A DNA stretch of 64,000 nt, from the NCBI GenBank assembly GCA_963803065.1, contig CAWDKW010000010.1:62001-126000 (forward strand), given 5' to 3'. Within the stretch, counting starts at the first letter, position 1. Each line of letters starts with the position of its first letter. Source of the stretch: DASXMT01 sp963803065 (GTDB taxonomy: Bacteria; Actinomycetota; Acidimicrobiia; Acidimicrobiales; RAAP-2). Below, in pieces: positions 1 to 8,612 of the stretch. The notes under the pieces were generated by a model that saw only the letters and a program-made list of their open reading frames with translations, did not search any database and had not been told where the DNA came from. A program made the translations under genes and the position numbers.

Positions 1-768
1 TATATTGCCGATCAGCGGGCAGAACCGGTCGGCCACCTTGGGTGGGTCGAGCTCAGTTCCATCCTCAACTGGCTCTCTGACAACTGGGACCGACCTGACG
101 AAGGCGTGTGGGAGACCCGCGGCGGTCAGAAGGCGTTCACGTATGGACGCCTCATGTCCTGGGTCGCCTTCGACCGCGGTTTGCGCATGGCAGCCGCTCG
201 CGGTCGGCCTGGCGAGATTGATCGCTGGATGACTGCCCGAGACGCTGTGTATCGGCAGATCATGGACAAGGGGTGGAATCGACAGCGCGGCGCATTCACC
301 CAGCACGCGGACACCGACGTTCTCGACGCCTCCAACCTCCTCATGCCCTTGATGGGCTTCGTGGCGCCGAAGGACCCGTTGTGGCTGTCGACACTCTCGG
401 CCATGGAAGAGGAGCTTGTTTCCGACAGTCTGGTGTACCGGTACAACCCGAGCGCCTCGCCAGACGGGTTGGCGGGCTCTGAGGGCACCTTCTCACTTTG
501 CTCCTTCTTCTATGTCAGTGCCCTGGCCCGTGCCGGCCGATTGGAGGAAGCCCGCTACGCCTTCGAGAAGATGCTGACCTATTCGAACCACGTTGGTCTC
601 TATTCCGAGGAGATCGGGCCGAGCGGTCACCAGATCGGGAACTTCCCCCAAGCATTCACCCATCTCGCTCTGGTCAGGGCCGCCATCGACCTCGACGCGG
701 CCCTCAGCGATGCATCCGCACCCGAGGCCTTCCACGCTCCGAGGTCCGGATCGATGGTCTTCGGCTAG
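1..768 (+). CDS. GH15 glucoamylase/trehalase-like protein, C-terminal part (5' end outside window)
   Basis: The reading frame is open from base 1, so the start lies upstream and only about 255 C-terminal residues are visible. They match the catalytic (alpha/alpha)6 barrel of the bacterial GH15 family, which hydrolyses alpha-glucosidic bonds, including trehalose in actinobacterial members. Visible signatures are GVWETRGG (first acidic catalytic site) and LYSEEIGPSGHQIGNFPQAFTH (second catalytic Glu). The same motifs occur in the complete paralogue at 31899-33731. The substrate cannot be decided from sequence; trehalose or glycogen fragments are both possible. The PAP2 gene follows 79 bp downstream on the same strand. 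Confidence 0.88.
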   Translation, partial: YIADQRAEPVGHLGWVELSSILNWLSDNWDRPDEGVWETRGGQKAFTYGRLMSWVAFDRGLRMAAARGRPGEIDRWMTARDAVYRQIMDKGWNRQRGAFTQHADTDVLDASNLLMPLMGFVAPKDPLWLSTLSAMEEELVSDSLVYRYNPSASPDGLAGSEGTFSLCSFFYVSALARAGRLEEARYAFEKMLTYSNHVGLYSEEIGPSGHQIGNFPQAFTHLALVRAAIDLDAALSDASAPEAFHAPRSGSMVFG

Positions 769-847
769 CCTCTGGACCTCTCCCTCGCTGTGCACGACCG
801 GCACCTGCTGGGACACCGGATTCCGCTGCTCGATGAGGGGGCATGAC

Positions 848-1447
848 ATGTCGAACCTCAGAAGGGACGTAGGGAACGATCTGTCGGCCATCGACCGAGC
901 TGTCTATGTCGCCATCGCCAGGCAGAACACGCCCTCCCTGGACGGCCCCCTGCGAGGCCTGTCGGCAATAGCGAACCAGTCCCTTCTGTGGGTCGGACTC
1001 GCTGCTCTGCTCGGTCTCGTTGGCGGACGCCAAGGCCGTCGTGTGGCCGCGCAGGCGATGGCTTCCGTTGGCATCGCGTCGGCGGTCGTCAACCTGGGCG
1101 TCAAGCAGATACGCCCCAGGCGTCGGCCCGACCGCGACGGCAGCGACCTGCCGGCAGGTCGTCTCGTCCCCATGCCGACCTCCCCCTCTTTCCCTTCCGG
1201 CCACTCTGCCTCGGCGTTCGCGTTCGCCAGTGCCGTCGGGGCAGAAATGCCGTGGCTGGCCTTACCGCTTCGTGCGCTGGCCCTGTCCGTAGCGTATTCG
1301 CGGGTCCACACGGGAGTGCACTATCCCGGCGACACCCTGGTCGGCGGCCTGATCGGCACCGTCGTCGGGCAAGCAGTGGTCCGCCTCCCTCGGTCGACCC
1401 GCCGACTGGTGGATGGCTCACCCCGATCCCAGGAGGTCCTTGGATGA
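848..1447 (+). CDS. PAP2-family membrane phosphatase
   Basis: A 199-residue integral membrane phosphatase of the PAP2/acid phosphatase superfamily, which dephosphorylates lipid phosphates such as phosphatidic acid or undecaprenyl pyrophosphate. All three family motifs are visible: KxxxxxxRP at about 86-94 (KQIRPRRRP), PSGH at 116-119, and SRxxxxxHxxxD at 151-162. Hydrophobic segments flank them. I chose ATG 848 because an in-frame extension to 593 would overlap the GH15 gene. Its stop overlaps the ATG of the PPK2 gene (ATGA at 1444-1447), so the two are probably translationally coupled. Confidence 0.9.
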   Translation: MSNLRRDVGNDLSAIDRAVYVAIARQNTPSLDGPLRGLSAIANQSLLWVGLAALLGLVGGRQGRRVAAQAMASVGIASAVVNLGVKQIRPRRRPDRDGSDLPAGRLVPMPTSPSFPSGHSASAFAFASAVGAEMPWLALPLRALALSVAYSRVHTGVHYPGDTLVGGLIGTVVGQAVVRLPRSTRRLVDGSPRSQEVLG

Positions 1448-2316
1448 CAAGAAAGCCCGAGAGAACAAAGCAAAGCTTCGAGCAATCCAACCCGACAGAG
1501 CCCACGACGGGCGCTCACCCGTCGATTGCTGACTTTGCCGGTCCAAAGTTGAAGAACAAGCCCTACCGGAAAGAGCTGCGGCGGCTGCACGGCGAGCTGG
1601 TGGTGCTCCAAGAATGGGTGAAGGAGACCGGTGCCAAGGTGTGTGTCGTCTTTGAGGGCCGTGACACCGCTGGAAAGGGCGGGACCATCAAGGCGATCAC
1701 CGAGCGGGTGAGTCCTCGAGTCTTCCGGGTGATCGCCCTGCCCGTCCCCACCGAGCGGGAGAAGACCCAGATGTACGTGCAACGCTACATACCCCATCTC
1801 CCGGCAGCCGGGGAGATCGTCATCTTTGATCGCAGCTGGTACAACCGGGCCGGGGTGGAGCGGGTCATGGGATTCTGCACCGACGAGCAAGCCCGCAGGT
1901 TTCTTGAGCAGGTTCCTGGTGTAGAGAAGTCCATGGTCGACTCGGGCATCCTCCTGGTGAAGTACTGGCTCGAGGTCGGCGCCGATGAGCAAACTCGCCG
2001 CCTCGAGGGACGCATCGACGATCCGCGCAAGGTCTGGAAGCTTTCCGCTATGGACCTCGCCTCGTATCGGAGATGGGACGAGTACTCGCGTGCTCGGGAC
2101 GAGATGTTCGCGGCCAGCGACACTCCCTGGGCACCCTGGTGGGTGATCAACTCGGACGACAAGAAGCGGGCCCGGCTGAACGTGATCACGCACCTACTCG
2201 GGCAAGTTCCCTTTGAGCGTGTCCACAGGGACCTGGTGGTCCTACCGGAGCGCCGCATGGCTCGGGATGATCGTGCGCACCTTGCCACGCTGCGCCACAT
2301 CCCCACGCCGTTCTAG
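1444..2316 (+). CDS. ppk2: polyphosphate kinase 2 family protein
   Basis: A 290-residue PPK2-family phosphotransferase, which moves phosphate between inorganic polyphosphate and nucleotides (often ADP or GDP to the triphosphate). The P-loop GRDTAGKGG is at about 72-80 and the Walker B/lid region DRSWYNR at about 129-135, both typical of single-domain PPK2. The length fits the family. Overlap with the PAP2 gene supports the ATG at 1444. The direction of catalysis and the nucleotide preference cannot be read from the sequence. It converges on the SulP gene with a 72-bp gap. Confidence 0.93.
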   Translation: MTRKPERTKQSFEQSNPTEPTTGAHPSIADFAGPKLKNKPYRKELRRLHGELVVLQEWVKETGAKVCVVFEGRDTAGKGGTIKAITERVSPRVFRVIALPVPTEREKTQMYVQRYIPHLPAAGEIVIFDRSWYNRAGVERVMGFCTDEQARRFLEQVPGVEKSMVDSGILLVKYWLEVGADEQTRRLEGRIDDPRKVWKLSAMDLASYRRWDEYSRARDEMFAASDTPWAPWWVINSDDKKRARLNVITHLLGQVPFERVHRDLVVLPERRMARDDRAHLATLRHIPTPF

Positions 2317-2388
2317 ATGACCCGGTCGATTCGGCCGGTGGCTCGGCCAGCTCGCCAATAGGACGGCCGCGAAGCTTCGTAACCTACG

Positions 2389-4101
2389 TCAGGTGGGCCG
2401 GTCCGAATCTTCCGTGGGACCTGGTCCCTCGTCAATGGCCGTCAATGCCGCGTCAATGCTCGAATAGAACTGGTCGCGGTCGAGGGTCTCGTAGAGGCCG
2501 TAGCGTGAGACCAGGTCCCGAAGCCGCGATCGCATCTCCACGAAGGCGAGGTGAATGCCGACGGCGTTGAGCTCTGCGTCCAGCCGCTCCAGCATCTGGG
2601 CCGCGGTCACGTCCACGTCGGTCACCGCCTCGCATTGCACCACCACCCACCTCGCTCTGTGTGACCTGACCAGATGGCGGACTTGGGTCCGGAACGCCGA
2701 GCAGTTGGCAAAGAAGAGCGGAGCCTCCCACCGGAAGACCACAATGTCGGGCACCTCTCGCGCCGTCGGGTCGTCCCGGATGCTGTGCCAACCGGCCGGA
2801 TTTTCGACTTTTCCCAAAACTTCACCATGTGGCTGCCAACTGCGCCGGAAGAACAACAATACGGCCAGCCCAATGGCGATCACGATGCCCGGCAGGACAC
2901 CGAAGACAACCACTCCGACGGTGGCGGCGAGAGAAATCGCCAAGGCCGATTTGCGGACTCGATAGTACCGGCGGAGGGCATCGAGATTGAGAAGTGACAG
3001 CGCTGCTCCTATGAGCACCGCGGCCAGCGCGGACTGGGGAAGTGGAGCCAGCAGCGAGTTGAGGAACACGAGCATGACCGCTACCAGGCCCGCTCCTACT
3101 ATCGACGCCAGCTGGGATCTTGCCCCGGCGTCCTCGACGACCGCCGTTCGTGACCCACTGGTGGAGACGGAGAACCCGTGAAAGAGGCCGGCTGCAATGT
3201 TGGCGGCCCCGATCCCGATCATCTCCTGATTTGGCTGCACTTCCTCGCCGCGTCGAGCTCCGAAGCTGGAGGAGGTAGCGATTGTGTCAGCGAGCGAGAC
3301 GAGTGTGATACCGACGGCAGCGACCATGAGCGGTCCGACATCTGAGAGCCCGGTCCAGGGCACGGAGGGAACCGGGATTCCCCGTGGAAGCATTCCAACC
3401 GTGGAAACGCCATGTGCGTGTAGATCCAAGGCGCCAGAGACCACTGTGGCGCCGACAATGGCCACTAAGACCGCCGGTACCCGCCGGGTCAGACGAGGTA
3501 GGAGTAGCAGCACGGCGAGAACGCCCAGACCCACCAACAGGGCAGCGGCCACTGTGCCGTCCAAGCCAGCAACGAATGCCTTTATCTCGCCGCCAAACGT
3601 GGTGGCCTTTATTGAGAATCCGAACAGCTTTGGCAGCTGCCCGACGATGATCGTAACCGCCAGTCCGTTCATGTACCCCACTTGGACCTCGTTGGAGAGC
3701 AGGTCGGCCACGAATCCCAGCCGCCCGATACCCAGGCCTATTTCGATGAGACCGACGATCAGGGCGAGCATTCCAGCCAGGGCGATCGCCTTGGTCTGGT
3801 CACCCCCTGCCAACAGCGGTGTTATGGCGGCGAAGATCATCGGCGAGATCGACGAGTCTGGGCCTAGCACCAGTACCCGTGACGGGCCGAAGACGGCGTA
3901 ACCCACAAGGCAGGCGATCGTTGTGTAGAGGCCGGTTACCGGGGGCAGACCGGCCAAGTCGGCGTACGCCATGCCTTGTGGGACAAGGATCGCCGCCAGT
4001 ACGACGCCAGCCACCAGATCGGATCGCGTCCAGGCGCGCCGATAACTGCGAACTGCGGCGATCCCTGGGACCCACCGTCCCAGCCGCGACGCACGGGACA
4101 C
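2389..4101 (-). CDS. SulP-family anion transporter with STAS domain
   Basis: A 570-residue inner-membrane transporter of the SulP/SLC26 family, which carries sulfate, bicarbonate or dicarboxylates. The N-terminal 400 residues are strongly hydrophobic and begin with the family hallmark VPQGMAYADLAGLPPVTGLYT. The C-terminal 120 residues form a STAS domain (IVVFRWEAPLFFANC ... VTDVDVTAAQMLERL). The start is GTG, only 4 bp after the stop of the LuxR-type regulator, so the two are almost certainly co-transcribed, with the regulator first. The anion carried is not determined by sequence. Confidence 0.93.
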   Translation of the reverse strand: MSRASRLGRWVPGIAAVRSYRRAWTRSDLVAGVVLAAILVPQGMAYADLAGLPPVTGLYTTIACLVGYAVFGPSRVLVLGPDSSISPMIFAAITPLLAGGDQTKAIALAGMLALIVGLIEIGLGIGRLGFVADLLSNEVQVGYMNGLAVTIIVGQLPKLFGFSIKATTFGGEIKAFVAGLDGTVAAALLVGLGVLAVLLLLPRLTRRVPAVLVAIVGATVVSGALDLHAHGVSTVGMLPRGIPVPSVPWTGLSDVGPLMVAAVGITLVSLADTIATSSSFGARRGEEVQPNQEMIGIGAANIAAGLFHGFSVSTSGSRTAVVEDAGARSQLASIVGAGLVAVMLVFLNSLLAPLPQSALAAVLIGAALSLLNLDALRRYYRVRKSALAISLAATVGVVVFGVLPGIVIAIGLAVLLFFRRSWQPHGEVLGKVENPAGWHSIRDDPTAREVPDIVVFRWEAPLFFANCSAFRTQVRHLVRSHRARWVVVQCEAVTDVDVTAAQMLERLDAELNAVGIHLAFVEMRSRLRDLVSRYGLYETLDRDQFYSSIDAALTAIDEGPGPTEDSDRPT

Positions 4102-4105
4102 CCGG

Positions 4106-6466
4106 TCAGCTATCCGGATCGAGGGATGCGTTGTCTGTGAGGAAGGCCACCGCCTCGGCTCGCCCGGTCACGCCGAGCTTGGAGTAGATCGATGCGACAT
4201 GGGTCTTGACCGTCGTCCTGCTGATGAAGAGACGCTCACCTATTTCTTTGAGTGTGCGATAGGTCCGGAGCTGCCCAAGGACCTTACGCTCGGCAGGGCT
4301 CAGGACTGCCAGAACGGGGTCACCTCGAAGCAACAACGATTGCTGCTGTTCGAGCCGCTCGATGAGGCCCTCGGCATCGTCCATTCTGGCGCAGGCTTGA
4401 CGCCCATCCTTGAGCACATCGCGGGCTACCTGTCGGTTACCGCTTTGCCGTGCCAGGGCGGAACAGCGTGAAGCCATCTCCACCTGCAGCCACGGGACAG
4501 ACCGTGCTCGCTTCGTGGCTGCGATCGCCTTGACCAGGGCCGGTCGGGTTGATCCGGTGCGTTCATGCAGTTCAAAGGTGGCTTCAGCAACGGAAAGTGG
4601 GAGGCTGAGCACCCCGCCCTCGAAAGCAGTGCTCTCACGCCGCCCGATCCGAACGTAGTGCTCGGCCCTGGCTACGTCGCCCTTGTCAAAATGGATCAGG
4701 GCCAAGCAACCGAGACCGAAGAGCCGCGTGTGCTGTGCCAGCGGATGATTCTCGGTGAGTACCAGCACTTCCTCGAAAGCCTCACTCGCATCGTTCCCTT
4801 GACCGAGGATCATCTGGGCTGTCCCGACTGCCCGGTAGCCGCCGATGACCCAACGGGTCCGTTGGGCCCGCTCCGATTCGATCACTGACAGACCATCGGC
4901 CAGCATCTGTCGTGCGCCGCCCAAGCCGAGGGCCGCCCGTAGGTTCCTCATTGCCGCACGCATCGATGAGGCTCCATCGGCCGATGGTCGGTCCAGATCC
5001 AGTCTCTGAGCCGCAGCCACATAACGGCTGGCCCGCTCGAAGTCTCCAGACAGCAAGGTGATCCAGCCGGCGGGGATGGCGAGCTGGGGGTCGGACTCGA
5101 TGTCCTCTTCGGTGCAGAGCTGGAGCCAGCTTAAGAGGCTGCTGATCTGACCTCGTGACGCATAGTCGCTGTAGTGCCGCATCAAGATCCCACCGGCACG
5201 CTCAAGATCATCACATCGGCAGAACAGCTCGAACGCATCGGCGGCATCCCCGTGCCTCTCGTGCCACTCTGCGGCCAGGCTCTCGAGGCACGAGATGTCG
5301 CGTCCCGAGGATTTCAGCTCGTTGAACAAGAACGAGTGCCAGATATGGTGGTACCGGTACCACCGTCGCTCCTCGTCCATTGGTGACACGAAGAGATTCC
5401 TGGCTTCGAGGTCTATCAAAACCTTGGCGGCGTCTGGTCGGCCGGTGATCGCAGTGCACAGAGGCCCTGACAGTCGATCGGCGACGGAGGTTTCGATAAG
5501 GAACTGCCGAATGATGTCCGACTCGTGGTCCAATACCTCTTCCATGAGGTAGTCGGCTATCTGACGATGCGGAACCTCGACTCCAAGGCGGCGGCTTCCA
5601 TGCACCTCGGGGGCCGTCAACGCCAGTCCGACCGCCGCTGGCCATCCTTCGGTCTCCGTGCAGAGGAAACGCGCTTCGTCAGGTGAGATGGCGATGCCCG
5701 CCCCTTGATACGCCTCGAGGGTTTCCTCGACGCTGAAGCACAGATCGGAGCTCCCAACCTCCCAAAGGTCTCCTGAAGCACGTGCTCTCGAAAGCCGCAC
5801 CTTGGCCTCGCTCCGACCGACGATCACGAGTTGCGACCCGTCGGGCACCGTTTCGACCAGGGAATCGAGCACCGAGAGAGCTGTCGGTTCGGTCAACCGT
5901 TCGATCTCGTCCACAATGAGCTGCATGGGCGTGTGATGACCGAAGCGATCCAAAAGCCGGGCGGCTGCTGCGTCGACCTGTTGATACAGAGACTCGAGGT
6001 CCTGGCCGTGGTGAGGACCGAGCTTCTCCAGGTGCTCCAACGCGCTCCACAGGTGCTTCAGAAACAGGACCGGATCGTTGTCAGCCTCCCGGAGGGTCAG
6101 CCAGGACCCAGGGCGCTGATCTCGTGCACACCACTGGCCGACGAAGGTTGTCTTGCCAAACCCGGCTGGGGCATGGCACACGAACAGCCGGCACGTCCGG
6201 CCCGGCGAAGCTTGGGCCAGGACGCGAGTACGCAGGATCCTGACAGATCGGGATGCGACAGGTCGTGATGCGAGGGGCAGCCGGCGCGGCGCTGTCGGAG
6301 CCGGGAGGGCGATCCCGCCCCGGCCCTTCGGACTGGGCGGCTCTGGGTCAGACCTCTGAACCATCATCCAAACGACGGTGGAGCTCCGACTCCGAGACCG
6401 GGAGTCGCACACTGGCCGGTGCTCTCCTCGGCTGCGGACTTCGTAGCAAGCCGCACCGATATCCAC
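4106..6466 (-). CDS. MalT/LAL-type LuxR transcriptional regulator
   Basis: A large ATP-binding transcriptional activator of up to 786 residues. It has a P-loop (APAGFGKTT, about 99-107), a Walker-B-like stretch (QLIVDEIERL), a long TPR-like helical middle and a C-terminal LuxR helix-turn-helix (LSPAERKVLGQL ... FISRTTVKTHVASIYSKLGV, about 722-775). This is the MalT/LAL architecture, in which ligand binding and ATP drive activation. The annotated start is GTG 6466; the first 33 residues are Arg/Ser-rich and atypical, so ATG 6367 is a plausible true start. It sits directly upstream of the SulP gene and is divergent from the MFS exporter; either may be its target. Confidence 0.92.
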   Translation of the reverse strand: MDIGAACYEVRSRGEHRPVCDSRSRSRSSTVVWMMVQRSDPEPPSPKGRGGIALPAPTAPRRLPLASRPVASRSVRILRTRVLAQASPGRTCRLFVCHAPAGFGKTTFVGQWCARDQRPGSWLTLREADNDPVLFLKHLWSALEHLEKLGPHHGQDLESLYQQVDAAAARLLDRFGHHTPMQLIVDEIERLTEPTALSVLDSLVETVPDGSQLVIVGRSEAKVRLSRARASGDLWEVGSSDLCFSVEETLEAYQGAGIAISPDEARFLCTETEGWPAAVGLALTAPEVHGSRRLGVEVPHRQIADYLMEEVLDHESDIIRQFLIETSVADRLSGPLCTAITGRPDAAKVLIDLEARNLFVSPMDEERRWYRYHHIWHSFLFNELKSSGRDISCLESLAAEWHERHGDAADAFELFCRCDDLERAGGILMRHYSDYASRGQISSLLSWLQLCTEEDIESDPQLAIPAGWITLLSGDFERASRYVAAAQRLDLDRPSADGASSMRAAMRNLRAALGLGGARQMLADGLSVIESERAQRTRWVIGGYRAVGTAQMILGQGNDASEAFEEVLVLTENHPLAQHTRLFGLGCLALIHFDKGDVARAEHYVRIGRRESTAFEGGVLSLPLSVAEATFELHERTGSTRPALVKAIAATKRARSVPWLQVEMASRCSALARQSGNRQVARDVLKDGRQACARMDDAEGLIERLEQQQSLLLRGDPVLAVLSPAERKVLGQLRTYRTLKEIGERLFISRTTVKTHVASIYSKLGVTGRAEAVAFLTDNASLDPDS

Positions 6467-6754
6467 TTGGAAATTCCATAGGCAAGATAGCCATACGTAA
6501 TGTAAAATAACGATAGGTGGGAAATGCGTCCACTGCCGGCCCGGTTCTCAGAGAGAAAGTCTCCATCTCTCGCCTCCACTATCCATCCAGGCTCGCGACG
6601 AGTGAACAAGTGGTAGAGCTTTACCCGGGCGAAACTCGGCGTCCCAAACGGAGGCACAGCTCGAGGAATGGGCGCGTCTGGCTCGGCGCCGCAAGAACAG
6701 GCAGGCCACAAGGAGCAGGCCATGACGCGGAAGGAATAGCCATCTTGCAGTCAC

Positions 6755-8164
6755 GTGGTGCGGATCGATATGGCTGAGAGCCTCCCGCCGGGGCGGGCGC
6801 CCTCTTCCCTGCGGAAGATCCTGGTTCCTCTGGCCCTTGCCCAGTTCATGTGCAGCTTCGCCGGCTCCAATATGAACGTGATGATCAATGACATCAGCAA
6901 GGACCTGAACACGACCGCTCAGGGCGTACAAATCGCCATTACCGTCTTCCTCTTGGTCATGGCGGCCCTCATGATCCCCGGTGGCAAGTTGACCGACCGA
7001 TGGGGCAGGAAGCGGTGCTTCACGATCGGACTCATGATCTATGGAGTCGGGGCGCTGATCAGTGCAGTCTCCCCGAATCTTGGCGTCCTCATTCTCGGGA
7101 ACTCGATCTTCGAGGGTGTTGGCACCGCTCTCTTGATCCCCCCTGTCTACATCCTGACGACGATGCTGTTCACCAATATGACGTCGCGGGCCCGGGCCTT
7201 TGGGGTGATCACCGGGATGGGTGGCGTCGGCGCAGCAGCCGGACCGCTGATCGGTGGTCTTATCACCACTGCCATCAGTTGGCGAGCCGCCTTCGTCTTC
7301 CAGGCCATCCTGGTCGCCGTGATCGTGCTCCTGAGCCGCTCGCTCGTCGATCCCGTCCCAGCCGATCCGACGAAACCATTCGACTTGCTCGGGGCGATCC
7401 TCTCGGCGGCTGGTTTGGTCCTCATCGTGATGGGCGTGCTGTCGGCCGATACCAACCTTGTACTGACAGCGGCGTTGTTGATCGTCGGGGCCATTGTGCT
7501 GACCCTCTTCGTGTTCCATATCCGTGCCCGTGAGCGTGGTGGCCGGGAACCCCTGTTGTCGACTGGGCTATTCCGCAACCGAACGTCGAACCTCGGACTC
7601 GTCACACAAAATGTCCAGTGGCTGCTGCTGATGGGGACGGCATTCGTCGTTTCGGCGTATCTCCAAGTGGTCCGGGGCTACAACGCGATCCAGACCGGGG
7701 TGATCTTCACGGCGGCCACAGGCGGCATCCTGGTCTCATCCCTCGCCGCTGAGCGGTTAGCCAAGAAATACGCTCAACGGACCCTTATCCTGGCTGGCTT
7801 TGGTGCGACAATCGCCGGGATCGCCCTACTGCTCGCCCTCGTAGCGGGATCTCCCAGTCCGTGGGCATTTGCCCCAGGGCTCCTGCTCATCGGCCTTGGG
7901 GTGGGCGTGATGCTCACTCCTTCTGTGAACGTCGTGCAATCGTCGTTCGGCGAAGCCCAGCAGGGTGAGATATCGGGTCTCTCTCGCTCCATCTCCAATC
8001 TCGGCTCATCTCTCGGCACGGCGATTGCCGGTACGATCCTTATCTCCACTTTCACCAAACACTCATACGGGGCGGCGATGATCGCCCTCGCCGTTGTAGG
8101 GCTCATCGGGCTCGGCGCTGCCATGCTCATTCGCAGGCCAGTGGTTGCTGGCACGACCGCCTGA
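6755..8164 (+). CDS. MFS transporter, DHA2 (14-TM) drug-exporter type
   Basis: A 469-residue major facilitator protein. It has the A-motif GGKLTDRWGRKR after TM2 and the motif-C-like GMGGVGAAAGPLIGG in TM5 typical of drug:H+ antiporters, with about 14 hydrophobic segments as in the EmrB/QacA (DHA2) group. The start is GTG 6755, or ATG 6770, five codons inside. It is transcribed away from the LAL regulator across a 288-bp gap containing an AT-rich patch near 6490-6515. The substrate is unknown. Confidence 0.92.
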   Translation: MVRIDMAESLPPGRAPSSLRKILVPLALAQFMCSFAGSNMNVMINDISKDLNTTAQGVQIAITVFLLVMAALMIPGGKLTDRWGRKRCFTIGLMIYGVGALISAVSPNLGVLILGNSIFEGVGTALLIPPVYILTTMLFTNMTSRARAFGVITGMGGVGAAAGPLIGGLITTAISWRAAFVFQAILVAVIVLLSRSLVDPVPADPTKPFDLLGAILSAAGLVLIVMGVLSADTNLVLTAALLIVGAIVLTLFVFHIRARERGGREPLLSTGLFRNRTSNLGLVTQNVQWLLLMGTAFVVSAYLQVVRGYNAIQTGVIFTAATGGILVSSLAAERLAKKYAQRTLILAGFGATIAGIALLLALVAGSPSPWAFAPGLLLIGLGVGVMLTPSVNVVQSSFGEAQQGEISGLSRSISNLGSSLGTAIAGTILISTFTKHSYGAAMIALAVVGLIGLGAAMLIRRPVVAGTTA

Positions 8165-8612
8165 ACACACCGAGTTGGTTCTTCCAGCCAGCTCCTGCGC
8201 TGGGACTGGCCGTTGCACGATCACCGCACACGGCCCACGCTCACGTGAGTGCAGGGGCCTGCTTCGACGGAGGGGCGCTCATCAGCGACTTTCGTGGACG
8301 GGCCTGGCGGATCACCCTGATCGGCCCGCCTACCGCTCGCCCTGGATCCTGGAGCGATGCACGTACAGAGCAATCCAGGCTCACGTTCGGTGATGCGGGA
8401 CAGGCGGTTTCGTAGGCGCCATTCCGGTTCACCGGCACGATCCATCGCGGGACCATCGACCTCAGCGGTGACCTCATGACCGATCCCGAAGCCGAGCTCC
8501 GCCTGCACCTGGCCAGACAGTAGAAGGACTTTTGACTGAGCTATCAACTACGGAGCCATCGATGCCATGTTGCCGCCCACCTCAGTCCGTCCGGCCACAG
8601 CGATTCGCCTGA
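8165..8612. other. gene-poor interval between MFS and kinase genes
   Basis: Apart from the arylsulfatase remnant near 8370-8523, I see no reading frame with protein-like composition here and no convincing terminator hairpin. Confidence 0.5.
8370..8523 (+). pseudogene. arylsulfatase 3' remnant
   Basis: In one frame the DNA reads RLTFGDAGQAVS, a TAG stop at 8413-8415, then APFRFTGTIHRG and TIDLSGDLMTDPEAELRLHLARQ ending at TAG 8521. This resembles the C-terminus of bacterial arylsulfatases (FTGTIxxVTxDLSG ... AExRxxLARQ). No upstream sulfatase body is present, only the 200-bp gap after the MFS gene, so this is a decayed 3' fragment with a nonsense codon. The intact arylsulfatase at 50385-52691 shows the family occurs in this genome. 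The family assignment is from memory of the C-terminal consensus. Confidence 0.55.
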
